Origin: Planktothricoides sp. SR001
GTDB taxonomy: Bacteria > Cyanobacteriota > Cyanobacteriia > Cyanobacteriales > Laspinemataceae
Assembly (NCBI RefSeq): GCF_001276715.1
Contig: NZ_LIUQ01000013.1
Location: 72,041 to 131,064, forward strand
Length of the DNA: 59,024 bases
Direction of reading: 5' to 3'
The notes under the pieces are model-generated. The model searched no databases. It was not told the DNA's origin and saw nothing but the letters and a program-made list of their open reading frames with translations. Each line of letters begins with the position of its first letter. Within the stretch, counting starts at the first letter, position 1. Of this stretch, positions 1 through 7,419 are shown one piece after another. A program made the position numbers and the translations under genes.

Positions 1-260
1 GCATTTCAGTCGGTTTCAACCGACTTGATCTATGAGACAGGGAATTTATTCCCTGGCGGGTGGCTTGCCATTGGTGTCAAGGTTTACCCCGCGATCCGGC
101 GGGGATTAAAATCCCCGCCTGTAGGGGTCAACGGCCGTTGACCCCTACAGGCGGTTAAAACCGACTCTTGATCCTTATATTAAAAGCATTTCAGTCGGTT
201 TCAACCGACTTGATCTATGACACAGGGAATTTATTCCCTGGCGGGTGGCAGGCGGGTGGC
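1..260. repeat. Dispersed palindromic repeats, no gene
   Basis: Gene-free stretch with several short palindromes: CAGTCGGTTTCAACCGAC (near 8 and near 191), CAGGGAATTTATTCCCTGGC (near 38 and near 223), and a GGCGGGGATTAAAATCCCCGCC element near 98. A block of about 60 bases occurs twice here. The same elements recur near 15.5-15.9 kb and 41.7-42.0 kb, so they are a genome-wide family and not a local gene. Confidence 0.8.
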
Positions 261-331
261 AGCTTTCACCTTGACACCAATGGGGCTTGCGCTCCCCCGC
301 TCCCCCGCTCCCCTGCACCCCCGCTTCCTTC

Positions 332-697
332 TTAGGTTTCCTGCAAGACGTGATGAATCAAATCAGCAGCAAGTTGCAGTTTATCCCGTTGGGTCAAAGC
401 GTCATAGTCAACTGTCACCACGGATTTAGCTTTGGGGATGGGCAGTTGCGGAATGCGATCGCACTGTTGTAGTTGCCAGGAATCATAAAAATAGTCAATG
501 GGCTGACCGTACACCGCAGCGAGGGCGGGTAATTCTCGTTCTGCGTCTACTTTGCGTTTACCGTTTTCGATGCAGGACATGGCTTGTTGGCTGAGAGTCA
601 CTCCGTAACGAATCTCTAGTCGTTCGATGACTTGTTCTTGAGTCAGACCGAGGGATTCGCGGGTGGCTTTGAGGCGTTTGCCTAGGGAGAAAGCCAT
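332..697 (-). CDS. XRE-family helix-turn-helix regulator, paralogue 1
   Basis: A 121-residue protein with an N-terminal XRE/Cro-type helix-turn-helix (about residues 5-70): GKRLKATRESLGLTQEQV leads into the recognition-helix segment LSQQAMSCIENGKRKVD. The C-terminal 50 residues probably mediate dimerisation (PIDYFYDSWQLQ, then RDKLQLAADLIHHVL). Such proteins normally bind DNA as repressors. It shares its whole plan with the gene at 896-1228, so the two are tandem duplicates. Its target is unknown. It does not touch another operon, and autoregulation is an inference. Confidence 0.85.
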   Translation of the reverse strand: MAFSLGKRLKATRESLGLTQEQVIERLEIRYGVTLSQQAMSCIENGKRKVDAERELPALAAVYGQPIDYFYDSWQLQQCDRIPQLPIPKAKSVVTVDYDALTQRDKLQLAADLIHHVLQET

Positions 698-774
698 ATC
701 AGAAAATCATGTAGATTACCACTAAATCTTAAATTTTCGCGGCACTTTCTTCTATCCGATAAACTTGTGCAGTT

Positions 775-882
775 AGGAAAATCGCGTATTTTAGGGCGCT
801 ACGGAAAAGGGGGCGCAAGCGTTGGGTCCCTACCAACAAAATGCGGATGTAGGGGCGAGCAAGCGAATCGCCCCTACAGAAA
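775..882. repeat. Short AGGGGCG-type palindromic repeat
   Basis: The gap between the two XRE genes holds an element with arms of the type TAGGGGCG...CGCCCCTACA (853-880). It belongs to the family nested inside other repeats elsewhere in the window. Confidence 0.6.
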
Positions 883-895
883 GATGTTTGCTTGA

Positions 896-1228
896 TTAGT
901 CCCGTAACAGGCGATCGAGGATTTCGGCAGCGAGTTGCAGTTTTTCCCGTGGGGTGAGGGGGTCTAAATCAAGAGGGATAGAAGGTTTCGGGGTTATGGT
1001 TGGTTCCCAGGATTCGTAAAAGTAATGAATCGGTTTGCCGTAGAGGGTTGCCAGGGCGGGGAGTTCGGTTTCGGCGTCGATTTTGCGTTTGCCTTGTTCC
1101 AGGGCTGATAGACTTTGTTGGCTGATATGGACTCCGTAGCGGCGTTTTAGCTGTTCGATGACTTGTTGCTGCGTGAGTCCCAAAAGTCGGCGGGTGGCGC
1201 CTAGTCGCTGACCGAGGGAAGACTTCAT
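896..1228 (-). CDS. XRE-family helix-turn-helix regulator, paralogue 2
   Basis: A 110-residue helix-turn-helix protein, clearly homologous to the preceding gene (GQRLGATRRLLGLTQQQVIEQL, then SQQSLSALEQGKRKIDAE and a closing PREKLQLAAEILDRLL). The DNA-binding domain covers about residues 4-68. It is divergent from the GTPase/VWA operon that starts near 1.34 kb, with about 110 AT-rich bases between them. It could therefore regulate that operon from the shared intergenic region; this is inference only. Confidence 0.85.
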   Translation of the reverse strand: MKSSLGQRLGATRRLLGLTQQQVIEQLKRRYGVHISQQSLSALEQGKRKIDAETELPALATLYGKPIHYFYESWEPTITPKPSIPLDLDPLTPREKLQLAAEILDRLLRD

Positions 1229-1316
1229 GTGAAGATTTATTAATTGTTATTTACTTATGTAACGATATAACAATTTTGGTAAATATCAGCAAATTTGAGC
1301 ACAATTATTTGATAAT

Positions 1317-1345
1317 TTGATTGACTTATATTTTTTATGTATAAT
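1317..1345 (+). promoter_or_regulatory. Candidate sigma-70-type promoter for the GTPase/VWA operon
   Basis: TTGATT (1317-1322), a 17-base spacer and a perfect TATAAT (1340-1345) stand just upstream of the operon. Transcription would begin near 1352. If real, the ATG at 1337 lies upstream of the transcript start, which argues against the small ORF below. Confidence 0.45.
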
Positions 1346-1501
1346 GAAACGAACGGTCATTTCGATCCTGTCAGGCTTATCTCTCAGGGAATTGACAGTT
1401 GGGATGAGAGGTGGGGCGACTTTACAGACGAGAAGAATTTTCAAAAGCCTTACGAAACGTTCCACTCAGCGGATCTAAATTTCATCTACCAAGGATCGTA
1501 A
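1337..1501 (+). CDS. Possible 54-residue small protein before the GTPase
   Basis: An open frame of 54 codons runs from ATG 1337 to TAA 1499-1501 and ends one base before the GTPase ATG at 1503, as in translational coupling. The peptide is acidic and aromatic (it contains DSWDERWGDF) and looks protein-like, but I recognise no family. Against it: no Shine-Dalgarno sequence is visible, and a good promoter overlaps its start codon with no later in-frame start. It may be only the operon leader. Confidence 0.3.
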   Translation: MYNETNGHFDPVRLISQGIDSWDERWGDFTDEKNFQKPYETFHSADLNFIYQGS

Positions 1502-1502
1502 T

Positions 1503-2528
1503 ATGGAAAACAAAGAGCCTAATTTGACAGAGGAACAGCTTAAGCTAATTCAAGATGTCCTCAAAAAACGAATTAATGAGCGGCAATTTCGGGTTTCGAT
1601 TGTGGGTCAAACGGGTGTTGGCAAGTCTTCTCTGCTCAATGCTTTGTTTGGCACTCAACTGAAGACCGATCCGGTGAAGCCATGCACCAAAGAGATAGAA
1701 GAGATACCGATTGAGACCAAGCAGAAAAATACTCTGTTTTTTTATGACCTTCCTGGAATCGGAGAGTCAGACGAAGCAGATGAACAGTATTTGCAAAAGT
1801 ACAGAGAGCATCTGCAATCTTCTGATGTAATATTATGGGCAATTCATGCAGATAATCGCTCAGTTGTTTTTGATTTGCAGTCCATGAAAAAAATCATGGA
1901 GGGATATACTTTAGAACAGAAAGCAGTTCTGATGAGTAAACTCACTTTTGTGCTGACTAAGGCAGATGTTCTACATCCCCCTTCTTGGATTGCTGCAAAA
2001 ATTGGTAATATTGTCAAGTTCTTGCCGTCACCCGAGACCAACAGCACTTTGGAACAAAAAGCTCACTATTATCAAGAGACGTTTATTGAGCCGTATGGTA
2101 GCCTAATTGTTTCCAAAACTTACAATGATTGCAATTTTTCTATTGTTGAAGATGGTTTTCAATGTGATGAAGAGTTAAAGTTAATTTATTACAAAGGATA
2201 TATGAATGCTGAGAAGTTTCAAAGCTATCAGCAGAAATATCCTCAATACCAAAAAGTTTTCGAGCGACTTTATGATAACTATCAAGTTATCCCCTGTTCG
2301 GCTGTATTTCGGTATAACCTGAATAAGTTAATGTTGGTCATTCTGAATAAACTTGGACATGAAGCGACAATTCAGTTCCAGAAAATTGTTGCCGGTGATG
2401 CCCTAGACCAAATTCCTTTTGATCAAACAGAGAATCTTTGCAACTTATTGGTATATGAGCCAAAAACTCAAAAGACTCTGTTTGAATTTCGTCGGTGGTT
2501 GGCCACCCAAAAAACATGGTTTTCTTGA
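1503..2528 (+). CDS. P-loop GTPase of the dynamin/Era-like (MMR_HSR1) type
   Basis: A 341-residue GTPase. G1/Walker A is GQTGVGKSS (about residues 35-43), G3 is DLPG (about 80-83), and G4 is TKAD (about 151-154). A C-terminal half of about 170 residues has no family I recognise. Proteins of this type switch between GTP and GDP states and often sense or remodel partners in bacterial conflict systems. It is first or second in an operon with an 82-codon frame and a von Willebrand A protein, all closely spaced on the plus strand. GTPase plus VWA suggests a regulated signalling module. The target is unknown. Confidence 0.85.
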   Translation: MENKEPNLTEEQLKLIQDVLKKRINERQFRVSIVGQTGVGKSSLLNALFGTQLKTDPVKPCTKEIEEIPIETKQKNTLFFYDLPGIGESDEADEQYLQKYREHLQSSDVILWAIHADNRSVVFDLQSMKKIMEGYTLEQKAVLMSKLTFVLTKADVLHPPSWIAAKIGNIVKFLPSPETNSTLEQKAHYYQETFIEPYGSLIVSKTYNDCNFSIVEDGFQCDEELKLIYYKGYMNAEKFQSYQQKYPQYQKVFERLYDNYQVIPCSAVFRYNLNKLMLVILNKLGHEATIQFQKIVAGDALDQIPFDQTENLCNLLVYEPKTQKTLFEFRRWLATQKTWFS

Positions 2529-2552
2529 ATAAGCAAACAAACGGTGATTACT

Positions 2553-2792
2553 ATGAGTATCAGTGATGACTGGAAGAAATCCATTGACAGCGAACTTGCT
2601 AAAATAGATGAGAATTCCCGACAGTTGACTCTAGCGCAAAACCGATTCGCGGAGTCGGCAGTTATCTCTGTGGTTAATATGATAGTTGATCGTCTTGAAG
2701 AGGAGGGAATAATTACCAAAACAGCATCTAGCATAGTCAAGAATAGCGCAAATATCATACGTAGTTTTGGACAATTCCTTGGATGGTGGTAA
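2553..2792 (+). CDS. Small helical protein between GTPase and VWA genes
   Basis: A 79-residue, highly charged and probably all-helical protein, without a signal peptide. The ATG at 2553 is preferred over an in-frame GTG at 2544, giving MSISDDWKK as N-terminus. The C-terminal part (SSIVKNSANIIRSFGQFLGWW) is amphipathic and could touch a membrane or a partner. It lies 24 bases after the GTPase and 47 bases before the VWA gene. I do not recognise the family. An adaptor between the two is the simplest guess. Confidence 0.65.
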   Translation: MSISDDWKKSIDSELAKIDENSRQLTLAQNRFAESAVISVVNMIVDRLEEEGIITKTASSIVKNSANIIRSFGQFLGWW

Positions 2793-2839
2793 AACTTCTG
2801 TTTTCATAAATTGAAATAAAAATTAAATAGGTGAAATAT

Positions 2840-3460
2840 ATGCCTATCGATCTGGAAAATCGGGACTACACTCTAATCATTGATAAGAGTGGCACTATGG
2901 CCAAGAAAGATTGTGATGGTGGTAGAAGCCGCTGGGATGTGATGCAAGAAACTACTTTCGCCTTGGCTAGAAAGTGCGAGGAATTTGATTCAGATGGGAT
3001 TACTGTTTATACTTTTTCGTCTTTGTTCAGGCGCTATGACAATGTTACTGCTAGTAAAGTTGAGCAAATATTCAGTGAGAATGAGCCTGTAGGAAGAACG
3101 GAAATGGCCAAAGTTTTGCAACACGCTTTGCAAAGCTATTTTCAACGCAAGAAAGATGGGAAAGCAAAATTGAGTGGTGAAACGATTCTTGTGGTGACAG
3201 ACGGACAGCCAGACCACCCCCAAGCTGTGATCCAAACAATTATTAGTGCTACCCAAAAAATTGATAGAGATGAGGAATTAGCTATCTCATTTATCCAAAT
3301 CGGACATGATGCTGAAGCAACCAAATATCTTCAGACTCTTGATAATGACCTCCAAAGTGCAGGCGCTAGGTTCGATATTGTACATACGATCACAATTGAT
3401 GAGATAGAAAAGGAAGGAATTTCTCTCAAGGAGGTTTTAATCAAAGCGATCACTGATTAG
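2840..3460 (+). CDS. von Willebrand factor A (VWA) domain protein
   Basis: A 206-residue protein that is almost entirely one VWA domain. The metal-ion-dependent adhesion site begins with DKSGTM near residue 15 (DxSxS-like, with T for the last S). The conserved threonine loop is GRTEMAKVL (about residue 80), followed by the late aspartate in VTDGQPD (about residue 120). Such domains bind protein partners through a divalent metal. ATG 2840 follows TAGGTGA and is preferred to GTG 2831. Related stand-alone VWA proteins occur in cyanobacterial conflict and TerY-like systems. Pairing with a GTPase fits, but the role is inferred. Confidence 0.85.
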   Translation: MPIDLENRDYTLIIDKSGTMAKKDCDGGRSRWDVMQETTFALARKCEEFDSDGITVYTFSSLFRRYDNVTASKVEQIFSENEPVGRTEMAKVLQHALQSYFQRKKDGKAKLSGETILVVTDGQPDHPQAVIQTIISATQKIDRDEELAISFIQIGHDAEATKYLQTLDNDLQSAGARFDIVHTITIDEIEKEGISLKEVLIKAITD

Positions 3461-3556
3461 TAGGTGATACTGGGAAGTAGAGATGAATGCAGAGAAACAC
3501 TGATAATAGCGCGATCGCCCATCTTATCCTCAACTTAACTCTGCACACGATCGCAG

Positions 3557-3745
3557 AGTGTCAGAAACCGGGTTTCTTTTTGTCCTTCACAGTTAATGAT
3601 AATATCCACAACAGAAACCCGGTTTCTTAGTTATCCGTGGGGTATCAGAAACCGGGTTTCTTTTGCCTCCACAGTTAACTTTGATATCCACCACAGAAAC
3701 CCTGTTTCTTAGTTATCTGTGGGGTGTCAGAAACCGGGTTTTTTT
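3557..3745. repeat. Array of AGAAACC-palindrome repeats
   Basis: Five copies of the near-palindrome AGAAACC(C/G)GGTTTCT, two of them paired around the spacer that contains CCACAGTTAA...ATATCCAC. The last copies are degenerate (GTTTTTTT, CCTGTTTCT). No gene lies between 3461 and 3883. Confidence 0.85.
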
Positions 3746-3883
3746 TCTGGGGAAAAAAGCGATCTATCGCCTATTTTATCCGAACATAACTTAGGGGTGA
3801 TTCCCCCGCAGGAGCTTCGCGATCGCACCTACCATATAGCGGGGTTAGTGCTATAATTAAAACGAGATTTAGGAAAAAATCCC

Positions 3884-4129
3884 ATGAGCATCACAATTCC
3901 CGATGACATCTTTCAAAGTACCGGAATGTCAGAAAGAGAGTTAAAGCTGGAAATCGCCGTTATGCTTTACCAAACAGAAAAATTAACCCTGGGTAACGCC
4001 AGTCGTTTAGCGGGGATGAATCAACTCAATTTCCAACAACTCCTTGCCAGTCGCAATATCTGCATTCATTATGATGTAGAAGATTTACAACAAGATATTC
4101 AAACATTGCAAGCGTTAGGAAAAATTTGA
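3884..4129 (+). CDS. UPF0175-family protein, putative antitoxin
   Basis: An 81-residue protein of the UPF0175 family: ITIPDDIFQSTGMSERELK, then AVMLYQTEKLTLGNASRLAGMN, which is a small helix-turn-helix-like fold. In cyanobacteria and archaea it is regularly paired with a DUF3368 PIN-like protein, as here. It is therefore read as the antitoxin and DNA-binding autoregulator. Its TGA is directly followed by the TTG start of the toxin, implying translational coupling. A truncated paralogue lies at 37513. Confidence 0.85.
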   Translation: MSITIPDDIFQSTGMSERELKLEIAVMLYQTEKLTLGNASRLAGMNQLNFQQLLASRNICIHYDVEDLQQDIQTLQALGKI

Positions 4130-4630
4130 TTGAATAACTTAATTATTGTCAGCAATACCTCACCGATTACCAGCCTAGCTGCGGTGGGACAACTAGACCT
4201 GCTGAAGCAACTATATCAGCGCATTATCATCCCCGAAACCGTTTATCAGGAATTGATTGGCGCTAACCCCACAGTTCCAGGGGCAAAAGAAGTCTCGACC
4301 TTCCCTTGGATAGAGACAAAAATAGTGGCGAACCAACCCCTAGTACAAGCACTCCGGCAAAAACTCGATCCCGGAGAAGCAGCAGCCATTGCCTTGGCGA
4401 TCGCTCTGAACGCCGATCGACTCATTATTGATGAACGTAAAGGCCGAAAAATAGCAATTGATATGGGTGTGCAAGTAATTGGAATTTTGGGAGTTCTCCT
4501 AGAAGCGAAATCTAACGGCTTAATCGATCGAGTGAAGCCAATAGTAGACGATTTAATTGCGATCGCCGGTTTCCGAATTAGTCAGCAACTCTACGCTGAA
4601 ATTCTACAGGCAGCAAAAGAATCGTTGTAA
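4130..4630 (+). CDS. DUF3368 PIN-like protein, putative toxin
   Basis: A 166-residue DUF3368 protein, a divergent PIN-domain relative. Visible marks are VSNTSPITSL at the N-terminus (first acidic-site region), the conserved DPGEAAAIALA near residue 85 and LIIDERKGRKIA near residue 105. PIN toxins cut RNA using clustered acidic residues, and that activity is assumed here by family. The TTG start follows the antitoxin stop with no gap. Together with the UPF0175 gene it forms a type II toxin-antitoxin-like pair. Confidence 0.85.
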   Translation: MNNLIIVSNTSPITSLAAVGQLDLLKQLYQRIIIPETVYQELIGANPTVPGAKEVSTFPWIETKIVANQPLVQALRQKLDPGEAAAIALAIALNADRLIIDERKGRKIAIDMGVQVIGILGVLLEAKSNGLIDRVKPIVDDLIAIAGFRISQQLYAEILQAAKESL

Positions 4631-4675
4631 GCCTGCCCCCGCGAAGGCGGGGGTGCGATCGCTCTCTGATGAGTT

Positions 4676-4845
4676 TCAGAAACCGGGTTTCTTTTTGTAA
4701 CTCCACAGTTAACGATAATATCCACCACAGAAACCCGGTTTCTTAGTTATCCGTGGGGTGTCAGAAACCGGGTTTCTTTTTGTATTCCACAGTAGGGGCG
4801 ATTCGCGAATCGCCCCTACATATCCACCACAGAAACCCGGTTTCT
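4676..4845. repeat. AGAAACC-palindrome array with nested AGGGGCG element
   Basis: Four AGAAACC palindromes. In the second pair the usual spacer TTAACGATA is replaced by AGGGGCGATTCGCGAATCGC and its following CCCTAC (4794-4820), leaving the flanking CCACAGT and ATATCCACC intact. This is a repeat inside a repeat. Confidence 0.85.
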
Positions 4846-4846
4846 T

Positions 4847-5212
4847 TTAATCCAAAGTCAAAACTCCGCCAGAATAATCGGCAATCAGTCTTTTAAATCT
4901 TAACCAACGCACCCCTAAAAGGATATCTTTCACGCGAGAACCTCCGAAAACCGGAATTGTGAACTCTTCCTCATCTAAAAGCACAATTCCCTCATAGACA
5001 TTTAAAGTAGTGATTCCACTAGCTGTTTGTACAGTTTTTGGTTCACTATATCGTTTCCAACCTAGAGCGATCGCGTCTTGGTTATGAACGATTAACCAAC
5101 CAGTAAATCCTGTATCAAAAATTGCTTTGATCCGGTAATCAGTTTGATCTGCCGCAACTAAATCCACTGCAAAAACTAATTCTCCCTTTTGATTAAAATC
5201 CCCTGATATCAT
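4847..5212 (-). CDS. Retropepsin-like (clan AA) aspartic protease, module copy 1
   Basis: A 121-residue single-domain aspartic-protease-like protein. The catalytic motif is FDTGFTGWL (about residues 31-39), and the second hydrophobic-hydrophobic-Gly motif is ILLGVRWLRF near residue 98. Proteins of this size act as homodimers in retropepsins. The gene overlaps the preceding 106-residue gene by four bases (ATGA), so the pair is translated together. No signal peptide is present. The substrate is unknown. This copy is the most divergent of the module in the window. Confidence 0.8.
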   Translation of the reverse strand: MISGDFNQKGELVFAVDLVAADQTDYRIKAIFDTGFTGWLIVHNQDAIALGWKRYSEPKTVQTASGITTLNVYEGIVLLDEEEFTIPVFGGSRVKDILLGVRWLRFKRLIADYSGGVLTLD

Positions 5213-5529
5213 ATTTTATCACAAGCTCCAGTTTCATTAATGCAGAAAATAATGCACTGGGCATTTGGGTGTTTTTCATGGGCTTTTTGGCTGACTACTT
5301 TGTCATCTTTATCGATAAAATATTCGCCACTTTGGGGTTCGATCGCCATAAACCAGTCGTAGTAATCGTTAATTAACTCCGGTTGAACCCGTTGAAACAC
5401 AACTTGACATTTTTGTAGTAATTCTTGCATTTCCGCTTCTTGTCGTTGGATTTCTTGCGGGTCAAGTTCGCGGTCTGGAAATACTCGACCTAGACGCGCT
5501 TGGCGATGACTTTCAGATATTTTGCTCAT
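5209..5529 (-). CDS. Partner protein of the protease module, copy 1
   Basis: A 106-residue soluble protein of a family I cannot name. Conserved marks shared with four paralogues here are HRQARLGRVFP at the N-terminus, a DYYDW motif, the EPQSGEYFIDKDDKV block and a C-terminal INETGAC. It is always the first gene of a two-gene unit with the aspartic protease and overlaps it by four bases. The charged helical N-terminal half would suit an inhibitor or antitoxin-like partner of the protease. That is inference from gene order only. Confidence 0.75.
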   Translation of the reverse strand: MSKISESHRQARLGRVFPDRELDPQEIQRQEAEMQELLQKCQVVFQRVQPELINDYYDWFMAIEPQSGEYFIDKDDKVVSQKAHEKHPNAQCIIFCINETGACDKI

Positions 5530-5534
5530 TTTCT

Positions 5535-5571
5535 ATTACCTTCGCTTGGTAATCTTCTATTTATTATTATA
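5535..5571 (-). promoter_or_regulatory. Promoter and operator-like inverted repeat of protease module copy 1
   Basis: Read on the minus strand: a TATAAT -10 box (5566-5571), then the inverted repeat ATTACC-N7-GGTAAT (5535-5553), then the start codon at 5529. The same arrangement stands before the copies at 7126 and 22744. In the 7.1-kb copy the 7-base spacer differs while both arms are kept, which suggests protein binding, perhaps autoregulation. Confidence 0.5.
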
Positions 5572-5765
5572 GCTGAATTAGGATAAAAAAGTAGGAAATA
5601 AGTAGGTGGGCAGAAATAAATACACCACAGACCATATCAGAAGAAAAACTGTCATTCCCGCGTTAGGCGAAGCCCATGCCAAAGGCTATAGGCGGGAATC
5701 CAAAGCCTATCGGCGGAGAAAGAAAAGTGCAATTAATTATGTTCACCTACTTAGGCATAATGGGT

Positions 5766-5833
5766 GTGAGAAACCGGGTTTCTTTTTTGACTCCACAGTT
5801 AATGATAATATCCACCACAGAAACCCGGTTTCT
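5766..5833. repeat. AGAAACC-palindrome pair
   Basis: Two palindromes around the CCACAGTTAATGATAATATC spacer. The pair abuts the stop codon of the broken protease gene at 5835. Confidence 0.85.
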
Positions 5834-5834
5834 T

Positions 5835-6200
5835 TTAATCCAAAGTCAAAACTCCGCCTGAATAATCGGCAATCAGTCGCTTAAATTGCAACCAACGCAC
5901 ACCCAAGAGAATTTCTTTCACGCGAGAACCTGCTAAAACAGGAATGGTAAATTCCTCCCCATCGATCGCCACAATTCCCTCGTAAACATTAAAAAATACT
6001 ATTCCTCCTGCTGTTTGACTTCTTCTAGGTTTTGGTTTTTGTAACCACCCTAAATCCTTCGCATCTTGGTTATTCATCAGCAGCCAATCATTGAAGCCTG
6101 TATCAAAAATTGCCTGAACTGGAAAATCAGTTTCATCTGCTGCAATTAAACCAATTTAAAAGACTAACTCTCCCTTGTGGTTAAACTCTCCGGTAATCAT
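5835..6200 (-). pseudogene. Aspartic protease of module copy 2, broken by a nonsense codon
   Basis: Translation from ATG 6198-6200 gives MITGEFNHKGELVF, then TAA at 6156-6158, then IGLIAADETD and an otherwise intact protease with FDTGFNDWL and ILLGVRWLQF. Compared with the copy at 22065-22430, the stop replaces one GAA (Glu) codon by a single base change. A restart at the later ATG (6077) would lose the catalytic DTG motif, so the product is presumably dead as a protease. The four-base overlap with the upstream partner gene is preserved, which points to recent decay. Confidence 0.85.
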
Positions 6201-6517
6201 ACCCGACAACAAGCTCCTGTTTCATTAATACCGTAAACTGCACACCAGGTGTCCTGGTGTTTTTCACGGGCTTTCTGAATGGCCACCTTGTCATCTTTAT
6301 CGATAAAATAATCCCCGCTTTCCGGTTCGATGACCATATACCAATCGTAGTAATCATCGATTAGTTTTGGTTTAGCTGCCTCGAAAATTTCGTCACACCG
6401 CTTCATTAAAGCTTGCATTTCTGCTTCGACTTTCTCAATTTCTTCGGGATTTGGCTCGCGACCAGGAAAGACTTTACCTAGACGAGGGTTGAAGTGAGTT
6501 TCTGAGGTGTTAATCAT
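6197..6517 (-). CDS. Partner protein of the protease module, copy 2
   Basis: A 106-residue paralogue of the module's first protein (NPRLGKVFPGREPNPEEIE, then RCDEIFEAAKPKLIDDYYDW and INETGACCRV). The start MINTSETHF at 6517 is chosen because GGAGG lies just upstream and its length then equals the paralogues. An in-frame ATG at 6532 would add five residues. Its leader lacks the ATTACC/GGTAAT inverted repeat found at copies 1, 3 and 5. The associated protease is broken, so this gene now stands alone functionally. Confidence 0.75.
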   Translation of the reverse strand: MINTSETHFNPRLGKVFPGREPNPEEIEKVEAEMQALMKRCDEIFEAAKPKLIDDYYDWYMVIEPESGDYFIDKDDKVAIQKAREKHQDTWCAVYGINETGACCRV

Positions 6518-6636
6518 TTTTTTATCCTCCAAAAATAATCTTATATTTGTTATTGTAACTTAATTTTAGTAAATCTGAGGAAAGTTAGGTTAAATTTAAT
6601 TAATAAATGAAATAGGCGATCGCGCATTTCAGAGGT

Positions 6637-6748
6637 TTCAGAAACCGGGTTTCTTTTTTTCACTCCACAGTTAGCGATAATATCCACCACAGAAACCCGG
6701 TTTCTTGGTTATCCCGCTTTGTGTGAGAAACCGGGTTTCTTTTTTTAA
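6637..6748. repeat. AGAAACC-palindrome repeats replacing part of a protease gene
   Basis: Three palindromes. The rightmost (6725-6740) lies immediately beside the point where homology of the truncated protease gene at 6753 stops, so a repeat-associated deletion or replacement removed the rest of that gene. Confidence 0.8.
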
Positions 6749-6752
6749 CTCG

Positions 6753-6809
6753 AATTAAACCAATTTCAAACACTAATTCTCCCTTATGGTTAAACTCTCC
6801 GGTAATCAT
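6753..6809 (-). pseudogene. Aspartic protease remnant of module copy 3
   Basis: Only the first 19 codons remain (MITGEFNHKGELVFEIGLI), starting at ATG 6807-6809 in the usual four-base overlap with the partner gene. The frame then runs into the AGAAACC repeat. The intact paralogues are 121 codons long, so the catalytic DTG region is gone. Confidence 0.85.
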
Positions 6810-7126
6810 GCTCGATAACAGGCTCCGGTTTCATTAACGCAGTAAACCACACACCGAGCATTGGGGTATTTTTCATCGGCTTTTTGTTCGGCAACCTTGT
6901 CATCTTTATCGATAAAATAGTCCCCGCTTTCTGGTTCAATGACCATATACCAGTCGTAATAATCATCGATTAGTTTTGGTTTAGCTGCCTCAAAAATTTC
7001 GTCACAACGCTTCATTAATGCTTGCATTTCCGCCTTGCGTTGGGCGAGTTCTTCTGGGGAACGTTGGCGTTCTGGAAATACTCGACCTAGACGCGCTTGG
7101 CGATGATTTTCCGATATTTTGCTCAT
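6806..7126 (-). CDS. Partner protein of the protease module, copy 3
   Basis: A 106-residue paralogue starting MSKISENHRQARLGRVFPER, with RCDEIFEAAKPKLIDDYYDW in the middle and YCVNETGACYRA at the end. It is almost identical to the copy at 22427-22744, apart from a few substitutions and one residue near the N-terminus, so these two separated recently. The partner protease is truncated to 19 codons, yet this gene remains intact. That fits a model in which it is harmless or useful without the protease. Confidence 0.75.
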   Translation of the reverse strand: MSKISENHRQARLGRVFPERQRSPEELAQRKAEMQALMKRCDEIFEAAKPKLIDDYYDWYMVIEPESGDYFIDKDDKVAEQKADEKYPNARCVVYCVNETGACYRA

Positions 7127-7131
7127 TTTCT

Positions 7132-7168
7132 ATTACCCTCTCTTGGTAATTTTATATTTATTATTATA
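7132..7168 (-). promoter_or_regulatory. Promoter and operator-like inverted repeat of protease module copy 3
   Basis: ATTACC (7132-7137) and GGTAAT (7145-7150) with spacer CTCTCTT, which differs from TTCGCTT in copies 1 and 5. On the minus strand TATAAT (7163-7168) lies just upstream. Arms are conserved while the spacer varies. Confidence 0.5.
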
Positions 7169-7209
7169 GCTAAATTAGGATAAAAAAGCAGGAAATAAGC
7201 ATGATATAT

Positions 7210-7418
7210 TTCAGAAACCGGGTTTCTTTCTGTAACTCCACAGTACAGGTAATATCCACCACAGAAACCCGGTTTCTTAGTTATCCGTGGGGTGTGAGAA
7301 ACCGGGTTTCTTTTTGTTTTTCACCGTTAACTTTAATATCCACCACAGAAACCCGGTTTCTTTTCTGGGGATAAACCCGGTTTATTAGTTATCCCTAGGT
7401 GTGAGAAACCCGGTTTCT
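7210..7418. repeat. Array of AGAAACC-palindrome repeats
   Basis: About six palindromes in two spacer-bearing pairs plus a degenerate AAACCCGGTTTATT copy near 7373. It ends against the protease stop codon at 7420. Confidence 0.85.
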
Positions 7419-7419
7419 T

